Shown: positions 35,881 through 48,948 of the stretch, piece after piece | How the letters are laid out: each line of letters starts with the position of its first letter | How positions within the stretch are numbered: position 1 is the first letter of the stretch | NCBI GenBank assembly: GCA_013396915.1 | Contig: VWZL01000106.1 | Location: 529,240-593,239 of the forward strand | Reading direction: 5' to 3' | Source: Stercorarius parasiticus | Taxonomy: Eukaryota; Chordata; Aves; Charadriiformes; Stercorariidae | Length of the DNA stretch: 64,000 nucleotides | Notes under the pieces: model-generated | Seen by the model: the letters and a program-made list of their open reading frames with translations, nothing else | The model's database searches: none | Told to the model about the DNA's origin: nothing | Program-made: the position numbers and the translations under genes

Positions 35881-38262
35881 TTGCACCTTCTGTTACAGTA
35901 GCCGAGACCGATTTTTTTGGTGCTATGTAAAATCCAAGTGGTGGAGATGGAAAGCCTTTCTTATTCCCAAGTTTGGGAGCAGGGAAATCATGGAGCAGGA
36001 GGAAGACTCAAAGGCACATCTGCCAAGCACAGCTTTTTTCTCCTCCAACCTCCTCCTGGCTGCATAGACCCCTCTATGTGGAACTTCACCACTTTTTCAT
36101 TACTTGCATTTCAATGCAGCTGATAAAAGCCCAGGCCTAGATGCTCATCTGGCACACAAAACCTTGGCCAGGCCTCATCAGGTCAAACACAGCATGGTTG
36201 TAGCTGCTTTACTGGTAAGGCACTAACTGCAGTAGAGCAGAGGCCTTGGAGTAGTTTTCTTCTTCCGCTATGCCTAGCTCCTGAGAGCATTACATTGATG
36301 ACTCCTGTGCAAAAATGCAGGCAAGTGCAACATCTGAGATGGCGTTTGATGGGTTAAGAAGCAATCGCATCCAGAGCTGTGATAAAGAAGGAGAAGTTTC
36401 TCTGCTATATTTGGGCTCATTCCTGTCTGGGGTGTGCTAAAGTATCTCAACTACTTGTTTGGCCTGTTTTAGAGGTATCTCTGTTGTGGTGGGTCCCAAC
36501 TAGAACAGCTCTCTTCCGTCTGCAAACATAGACATTGCTGATATTGATGTGTCCCTGTGGGTATCTTTCACAGACAGCAAAGAGCAATGAAATTCTTTTC
36601 TGCACAGTGATGGCGGAATGAATGAAAGCTACTACCTAAAGGCTAGGCTGGATGAAGGTGTGGGAGCTGAGGACTGAGCAGATCACAATGATCTTCATGT
36701 CTATTTGGGTGAGGAGGAAGAGAAGAGACAACTCGGCTGGGGACAGAGGTGGAGGACAGGGAAGGAAGAGTCCTTCTGGCAGTAATGAGCGGAGAAAGCC
36801 AACTGTACTCTTTGGGCAGAGGACTGGATAGAAAAGCAGGCTTGGAATTAGCAGACAAACTGTTTTCTCTCTGAACCATGCTTTGAAGAAGGAAGATGTT
36901 GAGATACACTCTTTGTAAACAGAGCAGCATCCAAGAAAAATCTGGCTTATGTGTTTGCTTGCTCTTGCTAATACAACAGCCTGAAAAACTCCGAAGATGG
37001 GTTTACTGCTTCCTCCAAGAAAGTCAATAATATCGCGCTGGGATTAGCTTCGAGTCAGCCAGGGCTTAATGTAACATGGCATGTGTAAGATTTCTGAGCT
37101 TGATGCCATCTGCTCACAGAGAGCATTGGATCGCTGTAAGAATGTCAACAAATAGGCTTGAGAAGCTTGTGAAAATGAGGAGGCAAACAGCAAGCCCCAG
37201 GGTGCAGGAAAATGATGATTTTTCTGTGTGGCTGTTGCGTTCGTGAGATTGGTTAGTCTGGTTTTTTAATCTGCTCCCTTCCCACTGTTTCTGGGGAAAT
37301 GCCTACAAGAGGAGAGACATGACTCTTTGAGTTAAACTAAAAGAAAAGTGGCAATGAGACTGGCAGACTAATCAGACAAAAAAATAACTTCCACATGGTC
37401 TTTGCAGACATCATTTTGTGAACGCCCAGAGAATTAGGGTTGGTGGGTTAGTGGGGGAAAAGCAGCTAGTGGGCATTTATAGCTAGAAGCTATAAGATCT
37501 CTTTAATGCAGCTCCCAATATAATCTGTGAGGTATCTAGTTTTAAAAAAAAAAAAAAAGATATATAAAAAATGTGAAATGTAAACCCCAGGTGGTAAACC
37601 TAATAGGAATGTTCTTTGCTCCAAGAGTCAAGATAATTGTACTTTGAAAAATTCTTTTGGTATAACATTAATTTTGACCTTTCTGTGAAGTGTGACATAA
37701 ACATGTTTAAAATGGATATTCATGCCCAAGCCATTTCCATTATCAGCTAAAAAGATTTGGGTGTTATGTTACAGTTAAGCTGTTTTAAATAAACAATCTC
37801 TCTTGCCGTGCTGTTTTCATGCTATAATGAAGGCGCTTAACAGACTGCGCAGGTTTATCTTTTCCTCCTCCTGTGTAGAAAACAAAACACTGTTTTCCAA
37901 CAGCTGATGCTTGAATACATACAAAATACTTTGTGTATATGCAGATTGCCTGTCACAATTATTAGCTATTTTAAATTATTGCTCACTAAAGACTAATTTT
38001 TTTCCTGAACCCCTGTCCTACTTTCACCCATGGCAGGTGAAGAGTAGTTTATTCATAATAAGGATTATTAATATACTTCAGTTTCTGATTGCTGTCTTAT
38101 ATTCCCCACCAGCTACTCGAAGGGCAGTTACATGGATGATGGGGCTAAATTGTTTAGGCAGTGCCAGATAACATGAAAATGTCCACAATGCCCACAAGTT
38201 GAGACGTGAGAGGTTGAGTCCGTTTCAGGATCAGCCTGGGGGCAGGTCACTGGGAGCAAGCA
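35881..38262. other. No gene recognised; AT-rich segment at 37,530-37,900
   Basis: No exon or named repeat. A run of 15 A residues sits at 37544-37558. It is followed by about 350 bp of AT-rich sequence with many homeodomain-type TAAT/ATTA cores, a composition seen in some conserved vertebrate enhancers. Only comparison with other genomes could show that. Confidence 0.4.
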
Positions 38263-38415
38263 GGTGGGATCTCCTTCCTTGGAGGTTTTCAGGACTCTGC
38301 TAGGCAAAGCTGCAACTGATTCGATCTAGTTTTGGTGCTAGTGCTGTTTTGAGAGAGATGATGGACTAGAGACCTGGCAGACGTCCCTCCCACCAATACT
38401 TCTGGGAGCCTATGC
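38263..38415 (+). mobile_element. Old CR1 3'-end fragment, plus strand
   Basis: The fragment contains gatctccttccttggaggt, a diverged gatctagttttggtgcta, then ggactagagacctggcagacgtccctccca. This is the order found at CR1 3' ends, and the tail is nearly lost (tctgggagcctatgc). Divergence is clearly higher than in the 8.6, 33.9 or 59.7-kb copies. Confidence 0.75.
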
Positions 38416-41400
38416 TCACACTCTTCCTCTCCTCTGATCTTCTCCAGAGTTGGAGACTAGCTTTATTATCTCTACCTTATGACACCTAAGAGTGAGAGCA
38501 AAGGTGCAAACGTATGCCAAAGCCTGGACTCATCCTTCTTCATCTGCATCTGTTCCTTCATGTCCTTCCTGCAGAGACAATTCATGGCCACCATTCTCTA
38601 GAAGTCAAGGGTAAAAGACTTTTGCAGCAGTCTCAAAGCTGAGGCTCAGGGTAGGTGTGCGTTGGAAGCCATGGCCCTCCATGGAGCGCAGGGGGTGGCT
38701 GCCTTGATGAGTTGGGGGTAAGAAGGGGCTGATTTCCATGGTGCCTAATACACAGTTGTGTCTGTGTAAGGTACAAGGGCTAAGGAGAGATTGGTGGCCA
38801 GTCTAGCGCAAGGGGCAGTTTTGAAAGTGTGGAAATGAATAAGCAAGGCTGAAACTCATCTGCACGGTATGTGGACTGCAGATCATGGGCTTGCTGGGGT
38901 CAGATCCCAAGCCCATGGACCTGAACACCCTTAGCTCCTGGGAAAGCATCCCAGAAGAATGTGCTTGTTTACCATCTATTTGTAGCTCAATATTTCTTCC
39001 TCCATCACTGTTTTTGTGAGTTACTTTGATGTGTGTCTGTCCTTGGGAGCCAAGAAGTCAAACAAAACCAACAGCTGAAGATGAGGTTACAGTGGTGGTA
39101 CTGCTGGAAACTAATGTTCTCTAGATCAGTGTAATGGTAATGTCACTTGGCAGTTTACCAAACTCAGTTTTTGCTTATTTTAGTTGCTCTCTGTTTCACT
39201 CCGAAGTAATTTTTTCAGTACTTGTGATGATGTGTCCTAAGAGAAATACATAAGGTTGCTTTAAGGATTAGCCATTAGATCCAACTGTTTCAAGAGTGTA
39301 AGCCCTGGAAGTGGCTCCAGTAGTCTAGGGAGGTAAAGGCATGGGATAGCAATGGGATGTTTTCTGCTCCTCAAGTAATATCCTTATGCCCCAAAGCCAT
39401 TAAGAGTGGTGAGCAGAAGTATTGACCCCCCAGCTCCTGCATGGAGTAGGTTTTGGCCAGCAGCTGGATGAGCCATCGGGATTATCATGCAGTCCTGGTA
39501 CACAAGGCTAGAAAATGCAGTCCAGCCTCCCTTCCCTGCGTTGGTACTGCACACTAATTAGGCACCTTTCCACTGGCAAATGAGTTCTCAAGTCTCCTTT
39601 GCTCATCCCCCTTCTAAGGATGAAGCCCTTTCAGTGCCTGTTGCAGTACACTTTCTGCTGTGGCTAATTGGATTTTGCACGGTGCACAGCAGCATTTCAG
39701 TGGCGGGGCTGAGAGATGTGGTAGAGCAGCTTCTGATTATGACAGGACAAATTGCGCCTCTGAGCACGTGCCGAAAATCCATCTCCTGCGATGTGTCAGT
39801 CTTTCCATATAATCCCATTATGTGAGGCAAGTGGGCTGTGCTCTTCCCAGTAAGCGAGCAAAGAAACACGTTTTGGAGCACGATGAGAAGAGAAACCTTT
39901 CTAGATTGGTCTTGTGCTTGGGACAGTGCCTTGCTTTCGTGAAGAAGTAGGATGAGAAGGCATCAGTAGCACTGCTACGTCCTGGGCTGGATTCTCAGGC
40001 ACCGTTTGAAGTCTTACTGGCTGTGTGTGTGTTGATGCTGTTTGCAAAGGGCAGGCAGCTCCGTGCTGAAGGTTCACTGGCTGTTTGTGTTGCGCAGCTG
40101 CGCATGATTCGGCACAAGCAAGCAGGGATGGGTCTGGGAGATTCAGGGATCCCAGACAGGGAGCAGCTGGCTGTGGTTTCTCTGCCTTGCTTTCGTTGTT
40201 GAAATGCCCTGTAGCAGTCTACACCCCAGTTTTCTTTGCTAAGCACGGGGTTGCTGTTACGTTACAGAGCAGGATGGTTTCGACAGCGCCATCGTGCACG
40301 TTGGGAGGCTCGGCAGGAGCTTCTGTCGGTCACCTATTCAATGGGATCTGTCAGAAGGTAGAAGTGCAAGTTCCTTTGCTTCAAAGGGCGTGAGTGAGCC
40401 AAACGGGTTGAGCTTTCCAGCAAGATGTTGAAGTTGGTATGTCACAGGTGAAGCACAGCTGGTTTGCAAGTCTAGACGTGACTCTGCAGAGGACGAATTA
40501 ATGAGTGTCTAGCCCTGGGCTCTTTGGCCAAACGGGGAGCAGAAAGACCCATGAATGAGTCCTCTTCTCCTCTGTACAAGGGGTGTACAAGCTTCTTGCA
40601 AACAGGCTGGGAAATAAAGAACCAGGTCAGTGCGTTCTTTTAGTAAATCTGGACGTGTGCAGGGTTGGGCCTTTGGCTGCTTCTGCCTCGGTCACCCGGA
40701 GCAAGGGGCCACGGGAGGGCGCTGGATCTCCTGCCTTGGGCTGCACGCTTGGCTTGCACATGTGTGGCAACCAGGGTGACAACCTCTGTCCGGCTGTTAG
40801 GACCAAGCTGTATCTTGGACATAGATCTCTACAAGACCCAGGGAACGTGACAAGGTTTCCTCACTGGGACAATCCCTCAAACAGGCTTTTTGGCAACATG
40901 GCAGGGGTTAACCGAATGAGGATTATTAGCTTTTTACATTGGTATGGCGAGGCGATAACTCTTTTTAAAGTCTGTGCTGAAGTGGGCACAGGGAAAGGCT
41001 GACATTTAACTTTCCAAAAAAGCTCATTTCAAGGAGTAATTCACTGTAGTGCTCTTCAGATTAATTTTAAAGCAAGTAATCTAAGAAGCCTGAGGAAAGT
41101 GGAATTTCAGGCAGTCTAGAGACCAGGATGGCTGGGGATTGCAGGTCTGGAGAGGTGTCTGGGGCTGCTAAACTCCACACAGAGGAGATGACTTTCAGGA
41201 GATAGTTTGTTTCTGAAACAATGGTTGTTACGTGGGTGGGAGACAAATGTGCTCCAGATTTTTAGAGCAGAAAATGTTTTTCTGCCTTATTAATGTGTCA
41301 GGCCCCATAACTACACAATCTGCAGAGGTGTTGGGTTTTGTTTTGTTTTGTGGTTTGTTTTTTTTTTTAATTTCCAAAAGGCTGAATGGAGGTGAAGGGC

Positions 41401-44400
41401 AAGTGGCTCTTTCCAGAACGAGGCAAAGAGAGGCAGCGCTGCGTAGTCCTGGGTCCAGTTCTCTGCCAAGGGACCTGTTGAGTATTCCAAGCTGGGACTG
41501 CTCTCCCCCAAGGGAGTCACAGTCTCCTGCTTGCCCACATTGCCAGCTGGCTGCTTCGTCATGGTTTGCATGAAGCGTTTTATCTGGTAAAATTAAGGAA
41601 ACTTTTAATGTCTCCTGCTCTGGGTAAGGGTATGTTTCTGGAGCCTGCTTTCTCCTTGGTACTGGCCAGGACTCCCCAAGGTGAACCCCATGCAGGGTCA
41701 CCTATCGACGTTAGCTCTCCATGCAGACTTCCCTTCACTGTGCTGCCTGGCATGCGGTGGGCATACAAAAAGGTTCTGACACTTCTCCAGGAGCGTGGGC
41801 TCTGTGATACATTCGGATGTGCTAAAATCAATAGGTCACCTAGCACCTACGAACAAGCAGGACTTCCAGCAACAAGGAGAGGTTCCTTGAATGGGTCACA
41901 CTGGCAAGCAGGAGCTTTGCCTGAACTCTTCAGCCTCTGAGATTAACAGTTTCTCGACATACAACGTTAACTGGGACTGGATGTCCTGACTGCTGGCAGA
42001 CAGGCTCCCTCTGGAGGGGCTAGCCAAGACCTCTGGGAGCCATCTTGGTCTCCATTTAAGATGCATCTTGCAGTTCCTGGGGAGAAACACGGATTGTCTT
42101 CCCTTTCCCGTGCCAGAGCACCAGCTGCTCAGACAGTGCTATAGGTGCAGCTAGCAGGCATGGCCTCACCTATATACCTGATCTGAACCCTGTGTCATTG
42201 ACTGCTCCAAATCCTGTGGAATGGAAAGGAGACAGACAGCAATGAAGATTTTGTTTCTTGCAATGAGAATCTGCCAGCTGAGGAGGTGCTCCTGGTTGCC
42301 TTGACGCTAGCGAGGATGTGCAGAGAGATTTCAAGTTGAGAGGGGGAAACAGCAGTGCTCTGCAGCTTCTGCGGGAGAATTTCAGAGGTGCTTTGGGAGC
42401 ACGTCTGTTCTGACAAGGACAAGCTGGTTTGGATGGGAAAGGGTGGAATCCAACCCCACATCTTGCTGGGTGAATGGATCCGGGCACTGTCAGTGGAAGT
42501 ATTCCTGAGGATATCAGTTGTATTTGTCCAAGGGGGATCATAGCAAGCCGTGTGTCTTGTTTCGGGGTGCATGCATGTGGTGTTTATCACAACAGCATCC
42601 TGGTGCCTGACTGATGTTTCCTCTGATAACCTATGATGGTGAAAACTGGACCTTTATAGTGCAAAGCAACCACGTTGCAAAGGGAAATTATAAAAGTGTT
42701 GACATTATTTCCTCTTTGGCAAGTCTGTCTGTCCTTGGGAGCTTTGGTGTCTCCATGGAGTATATCACAGCTCCAAGCAGGGTGGCTGAGCAAAATCAGG
42801 AGCTGGGGTGTCCTTTCATTGCCCTTTGTCACAGTGATTGGGTGTTTAGTCACATCTCTGCAGGGCAGAATGAAGAGAATTTGTAGATGATGGCAGTTTC
42901 TTTTGCTACTCGGATGCCTGGATCCAGGGTCAGCAATCCCAAGTTAGGGCACTTCCGAAAGAGAGTGTCTGTGGTTTTACACAGAAGTTTTCCTTCTGCA
43001 TGTCTTCCTATGTGTTATTCCAGGGACTTACCCCCTCCTGATGCCAAAAGGGAAAAAGTGCTCTGGTCAAACAGGGGAGTGGTGTCTGCTGTGAAACTAG
43101 AGATAAAACATCTCTTTAACACCCTCCCACACCCCGATCTTCCCTTTTTTGAAAGGCCACCCTGCTCTTCCCCATGGTAGAATAGGACTTGTTAACTGTG
43201 AAGGGACAAATCCCTTGCGCTCTGGCAGGTTTCTCATATGACTCTGTCTAAGGAAATGAAGTTCCAGCAGTGCAGGAACTGAGTGTATAAAGGAGGAAGA
43301 AGCTGATGGCACTCAAATCCACTAAATCCTAGACCTGCTGTTAGCCACAGCAGGGAAGGAGTCTGTCTTCTGCGTACGACCAGTGTGAATCCTGTTCCCT
43401 TGTTGATTCGTTCCTGTAGGGTTTAGAAAAGTCAGTCCCTAATCCAACAGAGCTGTGTTTGTGCAAAGTGTTTTAATTGCAGTATCCAGCTCTCCTGTAT
43501 TTAAATGCTCTGCCAGGATGTCTGCTTAGCGTGTACTTCTAGTGACCTTCACTTTAATTGTCTAATTGCTTGCAATTCATTTGGATGATTCCAGTAGTGC
43601 CTGCTAGCTCTGATTCTAGCTCTGATTAAAACTGGTTTCTTTCCAAAAGTGTTAAGTTTCTTCCTCTCGCTTCTTTGCATAAGCGAAATGCTGCGGTATC
43701 CTGAAACACTGCTATGGGATGGGATGGATTGAAGAGCTGAGGCACCTCTTTTCTTACTGCCTTGGGGGACGTGAGGTTGGTTGTTGCTATCTCCAGGTCC
43801 CTGACCAGTGATGCTGGGCTCCAGCACTTCCCAGCATGGGTAACGTGCCGCAGAGGGAGAGTTATCTAGGAGAAGGGGCTCTGCTCATGTTGCACAGGGA
43901 ATGCTCCGGGCAGGAGTGGCTGAAGCAAAGGGAGCAGGAAGAGGGGATGGCACTTCAGCAAAGCGAGTGGTGCACTTCCCTTGGGCTGGGCTCTCCTAGA
44001 GACAGTGCTCCAAGGGACAGGGGAAGACATCAAGTGATGGAGGTTGCTGGGAACTTCTGACCCTCTGCTCCAAACCCGAAGAAGGGTGCTGGTTCCAGCT
44101 GGCAGCCAGCAGGACACCATCAGGAATCCCTGCCTAAAAAAGCAATTCCTCACTATGCCCACAAGTGCTTCCTGACTGATCAGAGCTCAGGGAGGTGTCC
44201 ATTCTGCTAGCCAGACGAGGAAATGGAGGGAGAGAGAAGGGCCGGGACCTACCCTGTGTCAGAGGGCAGTGGCAGGGCTTGAGTGCATCCCCCTCTTCCT
44301 CGGGGTTCGGCTACCTGGTTCAGGGTCAGCTTAGCTAAGGTGCAGGCATTCAGCTTTGAAGAGAGCTGTTGGAGGAGGTGCTGCTAAGAAGCTCAGTGGG

Positions 44401-44799
44401 GACTCTCCATGCCTTTGATTGGATTTGGCTTTTAAGCTGAAGGTCTCACTGGGTCTGTCCTACCAGCCTTACTAGGATATGTGGGACTGCATCCTTGTTG
44501 ATGAGGCCACCACCTCTGCCGGTGTAGTTACCTTGCTCGGTTCCTGTAGAGCCAAAGGTTCCCAGATGCTCAGTTCTAGTGTTAGGGGACAGGAATATGA
44601 TGCTTGGAGAGGGTCTTGCTGGGAACTGCCCTGCACTGTGTCCTTGCATATGTGGTGGGTGGTGCGGGGAGAGGCTGAATGTGGTTTGGAGAGTGTAGGC
44701 TGCTTTGCAGGTGTTCCTGGAAATCAGATGTCTGTGTTTTTTGTGTCAGTTCAGAAAGCAGAGCAGAGCTTCACATAGACTTGTTGGGTTTCTAGAATT
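38416..44799. other. No gene or named repeat recognised
   Basis: About 6.4 kb of apparently single-copy DNA. It contains a T-rich (TTTTG)n-poly(T) tract near 41336-41370. ORFs up to 157 codons on both strands of 41,228-41,940 overlap each other and have no family features. Confidence 0.4.
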
Positions 44800-45118
44800 C
44801 TCACAGAATTTTACAATACTTGAGGTTGGAAGGGACCTCTGGAGCCATCTGGTCCTACCCCCTTGCTCAAGTAGGGTCACCTAGAGCTGGTTGCATAGGA
44901 CCATGTCCAGGAGGCTTTTGTATATCCCCAAGGATGGAGACTCCACAACCTCTCAGGACAAACTGTGCCAGGGCTTGGTCACCCTCATAGTGAAAAAGTG
45001 TTTCCTTGAACTTCAGTCATAACCTTCTGTGTTTCAGTTTGTGCCCATTGCCTCTGGTCCTGTCATTGGGCATCACTGAGAAGAGCCTGACTCAGTCTTC
45101 TTTGCACCCTCTCTGTCC
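44800..45118 (-). mobile_element. CR1 LINE 3' fragment, minus strand
   Basis: The plus strand begins tcacagaattttacaatact then gaggttggaagggacctctggagccatct, which is the reverse complement of a CR1 3' end. It continues through ctagagctggttgcataggaccatgtccag and the remnant of the ORF2 C-terminus. It is diverged and without an open frame. It abuts a plus-strand CR1 piece directly. Confidence 0.85.
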
Positions 45119-45243
45119 TTGGAGATCTCCAAGACCTGTCTGGACAAGGCCATGATCCTGGCTGGACCCACTTTGAGCTGGAGGTTGGACCAGAGACCTC
45201 CAGAGGCCCTTCCGAACTTCCATTTTCATGTGATTTTTATGGC
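45119..45243 (+). mobile_element. CR1 3'-end fragment, plus strand
   Basis: It starts ggagatctccaagacctgtctggacaaggcc and runs through ggttggaccagagacctccagaggcccttccgaac to gtgatttttatgg, the plus-strand order of a CR1 3' end. The join with the preceding minus-strand CR1 is immediate, so the two form a large imperfect inverted repeat. Confidence 0.82.
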
Positions 45244-47479
45244 AGTGCCTAAGGATGGTACCTTAAGGATACTTCCTCAGAGACTAATGAGGGGACCAAG
45301 CTACCGTTCACCCAACAGCTGCAGCACTGAGTGAAAGAATACTGTTATGGGCAATCTTGCCCAGGTTCCTCTTTAGTCAGAGCGTACTTCTTTTTGTAAG
45401 AAGTCTTTAACTTTGATTACTGCAAACACTCCAGTCAAAGGCACTCAGCAGGTAGCTATGGCAACCCCTGAGATAAGTGGTCTAAAATATACCAGGTAAA
45501 ATAATGAGGGGATAATAATACGGTTTTAGTTCAAATAAACTATTAAGTGTGACTAATGGTTTTACATTTAAAAAATATTCATACACCATATTTCTGGGCT
45601 ATAAATTAGTAATGGTTCGAGGCCCATTGTTCATCCCAGTGCTGTAGGTGGTCTCCAAAGAGCCTGTTAATATATGCCTCCTGCATTTGTTAACCCAGCA
45701 CTCAGCAGGAAGAAAAAAGTCTTGTAGCTCCACAAAATAAAACTGTTAAAGGGAGAAGAGAGAGGGGGGAGGGCTCAGGGAGGCAAGATTACCCATGCAG
45801 AGAGTGCTACAGCCCCTTCTCAGAGGCTGACCTAACTAATTTAATGTGACTGTCTTCTCAATACTTTTTTTTTTTTCCAAAGTGTCTCTATTGGACCCAA
45901 ATCAAAACTAGAAATTAGCAGCTGGGTGATAAGTGCTGTGCATGCTCAGGATGGGATAGTCATTACCCAAGGAAAGCTTATGATTTAAAGAAATAGTCTA
46001 ATGTATTTTCTTAACTTCTGGTGAGGAAAAGTGCAGCTGGCATTCCCCGTTCCTGAGGAGCTGGTCTCCTGGGATTACCCCTCCAGCAGGACTGCCAGCC
46101 CACTAGCGATAGGGAAGTTGCAAGAAAGCAGAACTGAAATTTGTTTAAGCTACTCATGCTGTTTCTGGTGGGTAGTAAACCTTTAGACAGGTTGATTTTC
46201 AGAATATACCCACAACAAAAATGGGAGAGCACCTTCCCTCTTACCCTCCTTTTCTTTGTATCATCTTCCTGTCTTCATCCTCTCCTGTGCAGGCCCTGTC
46301 CCTTATAAGCTTTCCTTTGCCCTTTGACTGTGAGTCACACAGAAGCAAATAGATCTGTCCTAACATCAGGGAAGAATTCATCCTTCACACACCTGGCAAC
46401 TACCCCAAGGATTTTGGGTCATAAATCCTGCAGCAATCTTTGCGGCTTATTTAGTCGTTTCGCCTTGAAGCATCTAACACATAAAAGATGTTATTTTTCT
46501 CAAAGTGTTACATTTTTTCCCACATGTTATTTGTTTCCAAAATACTGGCATTATGAAGTGGACCTAGTAAAAAAAACTGGTATACGTCCCTTTTTTGGGG
46601 ATTCTCCCTCTACCTCTAGGTAGTTACAGAAAACCCAGAAAATCGTAAGCAAATGGGCTTTGTTGAGTTAGCTTTTCTTATCAACAGCAAAAAATATATT
46701 TGAGTGTATTTTAGGCCAATGCAGAGGATCATGTGAGTAAAAACATAGTTCTCCATGAGGTTGCTTTTCAAAATGGGCTTTGTCATTGATTTTTATTTTT
46801 CAGAGGCTCTTTCTGGCCAATTTAAATTCCTTCTCCAGGAGCTCTAAGTATCTCTGTATGCTTGTTTTTGTCAGGTGTTGCCTCTGAAAGAAGTTAGGTT
46901 TGTATCACAGCAACAGTGTCTTAAATAATGCAGTATGCGGTGTTTAATCAGCCATTGCCTGGGGCAAGACTTTGCAGGTAGGGAAAGGAGGAGAAGTAGC
47001 AGAAGATGGAAGCCCTTCATCCTCTCCAAGCAGTGTGTCCCATCAGATGGGGCCAGGCACAACTCCAGCCCTCTGCCCAACCCAACAGTGTTTCCCTTTT
47101 GCCTGATGGGCTCTCCTGCCCTTTCCCGGCTGCTGCATTTCACCAATAATCCTGCAGTGCTTTGTATCCATTGATGGCCGAGGAGGATTTGAACCATTCT
47201 CCTCCCTATTACTATTGTTCCCTGCTGTCTGTGTGGCATTTTGATCCTCCTCCCTATTAGCAGGCATTTTGAGAGGACGGCTCGCTTCCTCATAGAGGTG
47301 CTCCAGGCAGCTGTGGTCTCAGCAAAGCAGGGTGCTTTCTTAGAGCTGGGGTGAACTGGGGATCAATGTTCTGCATCTGTTGGCTAAACTGGGTTTCAGC
47401 CTCCCTTTGCTCATTGACTTTCACCTCTCTGGGCTTGACACAGCATGGCCTGGATTTTAGTCAAGATGGTACCCAGGAC
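45244..47479. other. No gene recognised; AT-rich block at about 45,480-45,640
   Basis: No exon-like segment. The AT-rich block contains several TAAT/ATTA and TTTAAA motifs and could be conserved non-coding sequence; nothing else stands out. Confidence 0.4.
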
Positions 47480-47865
47480 CATAGAATCGTTTTGGTTGGA
47501 AGAGACCTTTAAGATAATTGAGTCCAACCATTAACCTAGCAATGCCAAGTTACCACTAAACCATGTCGCTCAGCACTACATCTAAATGTCTTTTAAATAC
47601 CGCCAGGGATGGTGACTAAATGACTTCCCTGGGCAGCCTGTTCCAATGCTTGATAATCCCTTCGGTGTAGAAATTTGTCCTAATATCCAGACTAAACCTC
47701 CCCTGGCGCAACTTGGGGCCATTTCCTCTTGTCCTGTTGCCTGTTACTTGGGAGAAGAGACCGACCCCCACCTCTCTACAACCTCCTTTCAGGCAGCTGT
47801 AGAGAGCAATAAGGTTTCCCCTCAGCCTCCTTTTCTCCAGGCTGAACAACCCCAGTTCCCTCAGC
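47480..47865 (-). mobile_element. CR1 LINE, 5'-truncated, minus strand
   Basis: The 3' end at 47480 keeps one tail unit (atagaatc). The minus strand encodes the ORF2 C-terminus [40 protein letters not shown], but stops at REVI where related copies continue VEAPSL. The terminal codons are therefore lost to a frameshift or stop. The same 3' UTR type as the 8.6-kb copy indicates the same subfamily, but this copy is more decayed. Confidence 0.93.
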
Positions 47866-48314
47866 AAACCAGCAGTTCCTTTCCAGCCCCTGTGCTCCTT
47901 GGTCATTACTGGCTTTTTTTTGTTTGTTTGTTTTCTCTGATTTCCTCTTGCTGCCTCCATGCTGCCTTTCAGATCGCAGTGAGGCTTTCTCAGCCTCTCC
48001 TTTCACAGGCTATTGAAAGGCTGTTTGTATGGTGAAAAAGGAAAGCCAAAGCTCAGATCCGCTGTTGAATCTTAATTCTTGTGTTGGCTTGTGGCAGGGA
48101 ATTAGCCTGTGAAAGTCAATGGACGCTGACATTTACCTGCTGGCCAAGTGCTAAACTGAGTGTTGTCAGCTTTTAGCAACGACAGCCAAGCTATGCACTG
48201 CAGCCCCCAAGTCTCATCCTGCTCTCATCCCGGTGCTGGCTCTCTGTTAGCTGTAGTGCGTGCAGCAGCAGATGGGGGCAAGCATGGGTGACTCTGCAAC
48301 ATAAATATATTTTT

Positions 48315-48948
48315 GCAGCCCAGAAAGCCAACTGTATCCTCGTCTGCATCAAAAGAAGCATGGCCAGCAGGGCGAGGGAGGTGATTCTGCCCCTCTACTC
48401 TGCTCTCATGAGACCCCACCTGCAGTCCTGCGTCGAGCTCTGGAGCCCCCAAAGTAAGGACATGGACCTGTTGGAGCAAGTCCAGAGGAGGGCCACAAAG
48501 ATGATCAGAGGGTTGGAGCACCTCTTCTGTGATGGCAGGCTGAGAGAATTGGGGCTGTTCAGCCTGGAGAAGAGAAGGTTCCGAGGAGACCTTATAGTGG
48601 CCTTCCACTACCCTTAGGTACTGACCTTTAGGGGCCAACAGTGAAGATGGGGGTGACACTCTTTATCAGGGAGTGGAGCGATAGGACAAGGAGTAAGTTT
48701 TAAATTGAGAGAGGGTAGATTTAGATTAGATATCAGGAAGAAATTCTTTACTGTGAGGGTGGTGAGACACTGAAACATGTTGCCCAGGGAAGCTGTGGAT
48801 GCCTCATCCCCAGAAGTGTTCAAGGCCAGGCTGGATGGGGCTTTGAGCAACCTGGTCTAGTGGGAGGTGTCCCTGCCCTTGGCAGGGGGTTAGAACTGGA
48901 TGATCTTTAAGGTCCCTTCCAACTCAAACCATTCTATGACTCTATGAT
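48315..48948 (+). mobile_element. CR1 LINE, 5'-truncated, plus strand (longest ORF2 portion)
   Basis: This is the longest CR1 copy in the window (about 630 bp). It starts inside ORF2 at cagcccagaaagccaactgtatcct. The translation runs [52 protein letters not shown], then a premature stop at 48617 (HYP-stop). The downstream coding part is shifted. The 3' UTR ends with two tail units (attctatgactctatga). Its 3' half matches the 59.7-kb copy closely (ctctttatcagggagtggagcgatagga), so both belong to one subfamily. Confidence 0.94.

Noticed and set aside
41228..41940. Overlapping ORFs of 113-157 codons on both strands
   Set aside because: Mutually overlapping, no motif, one crosses a poly(T) tract.
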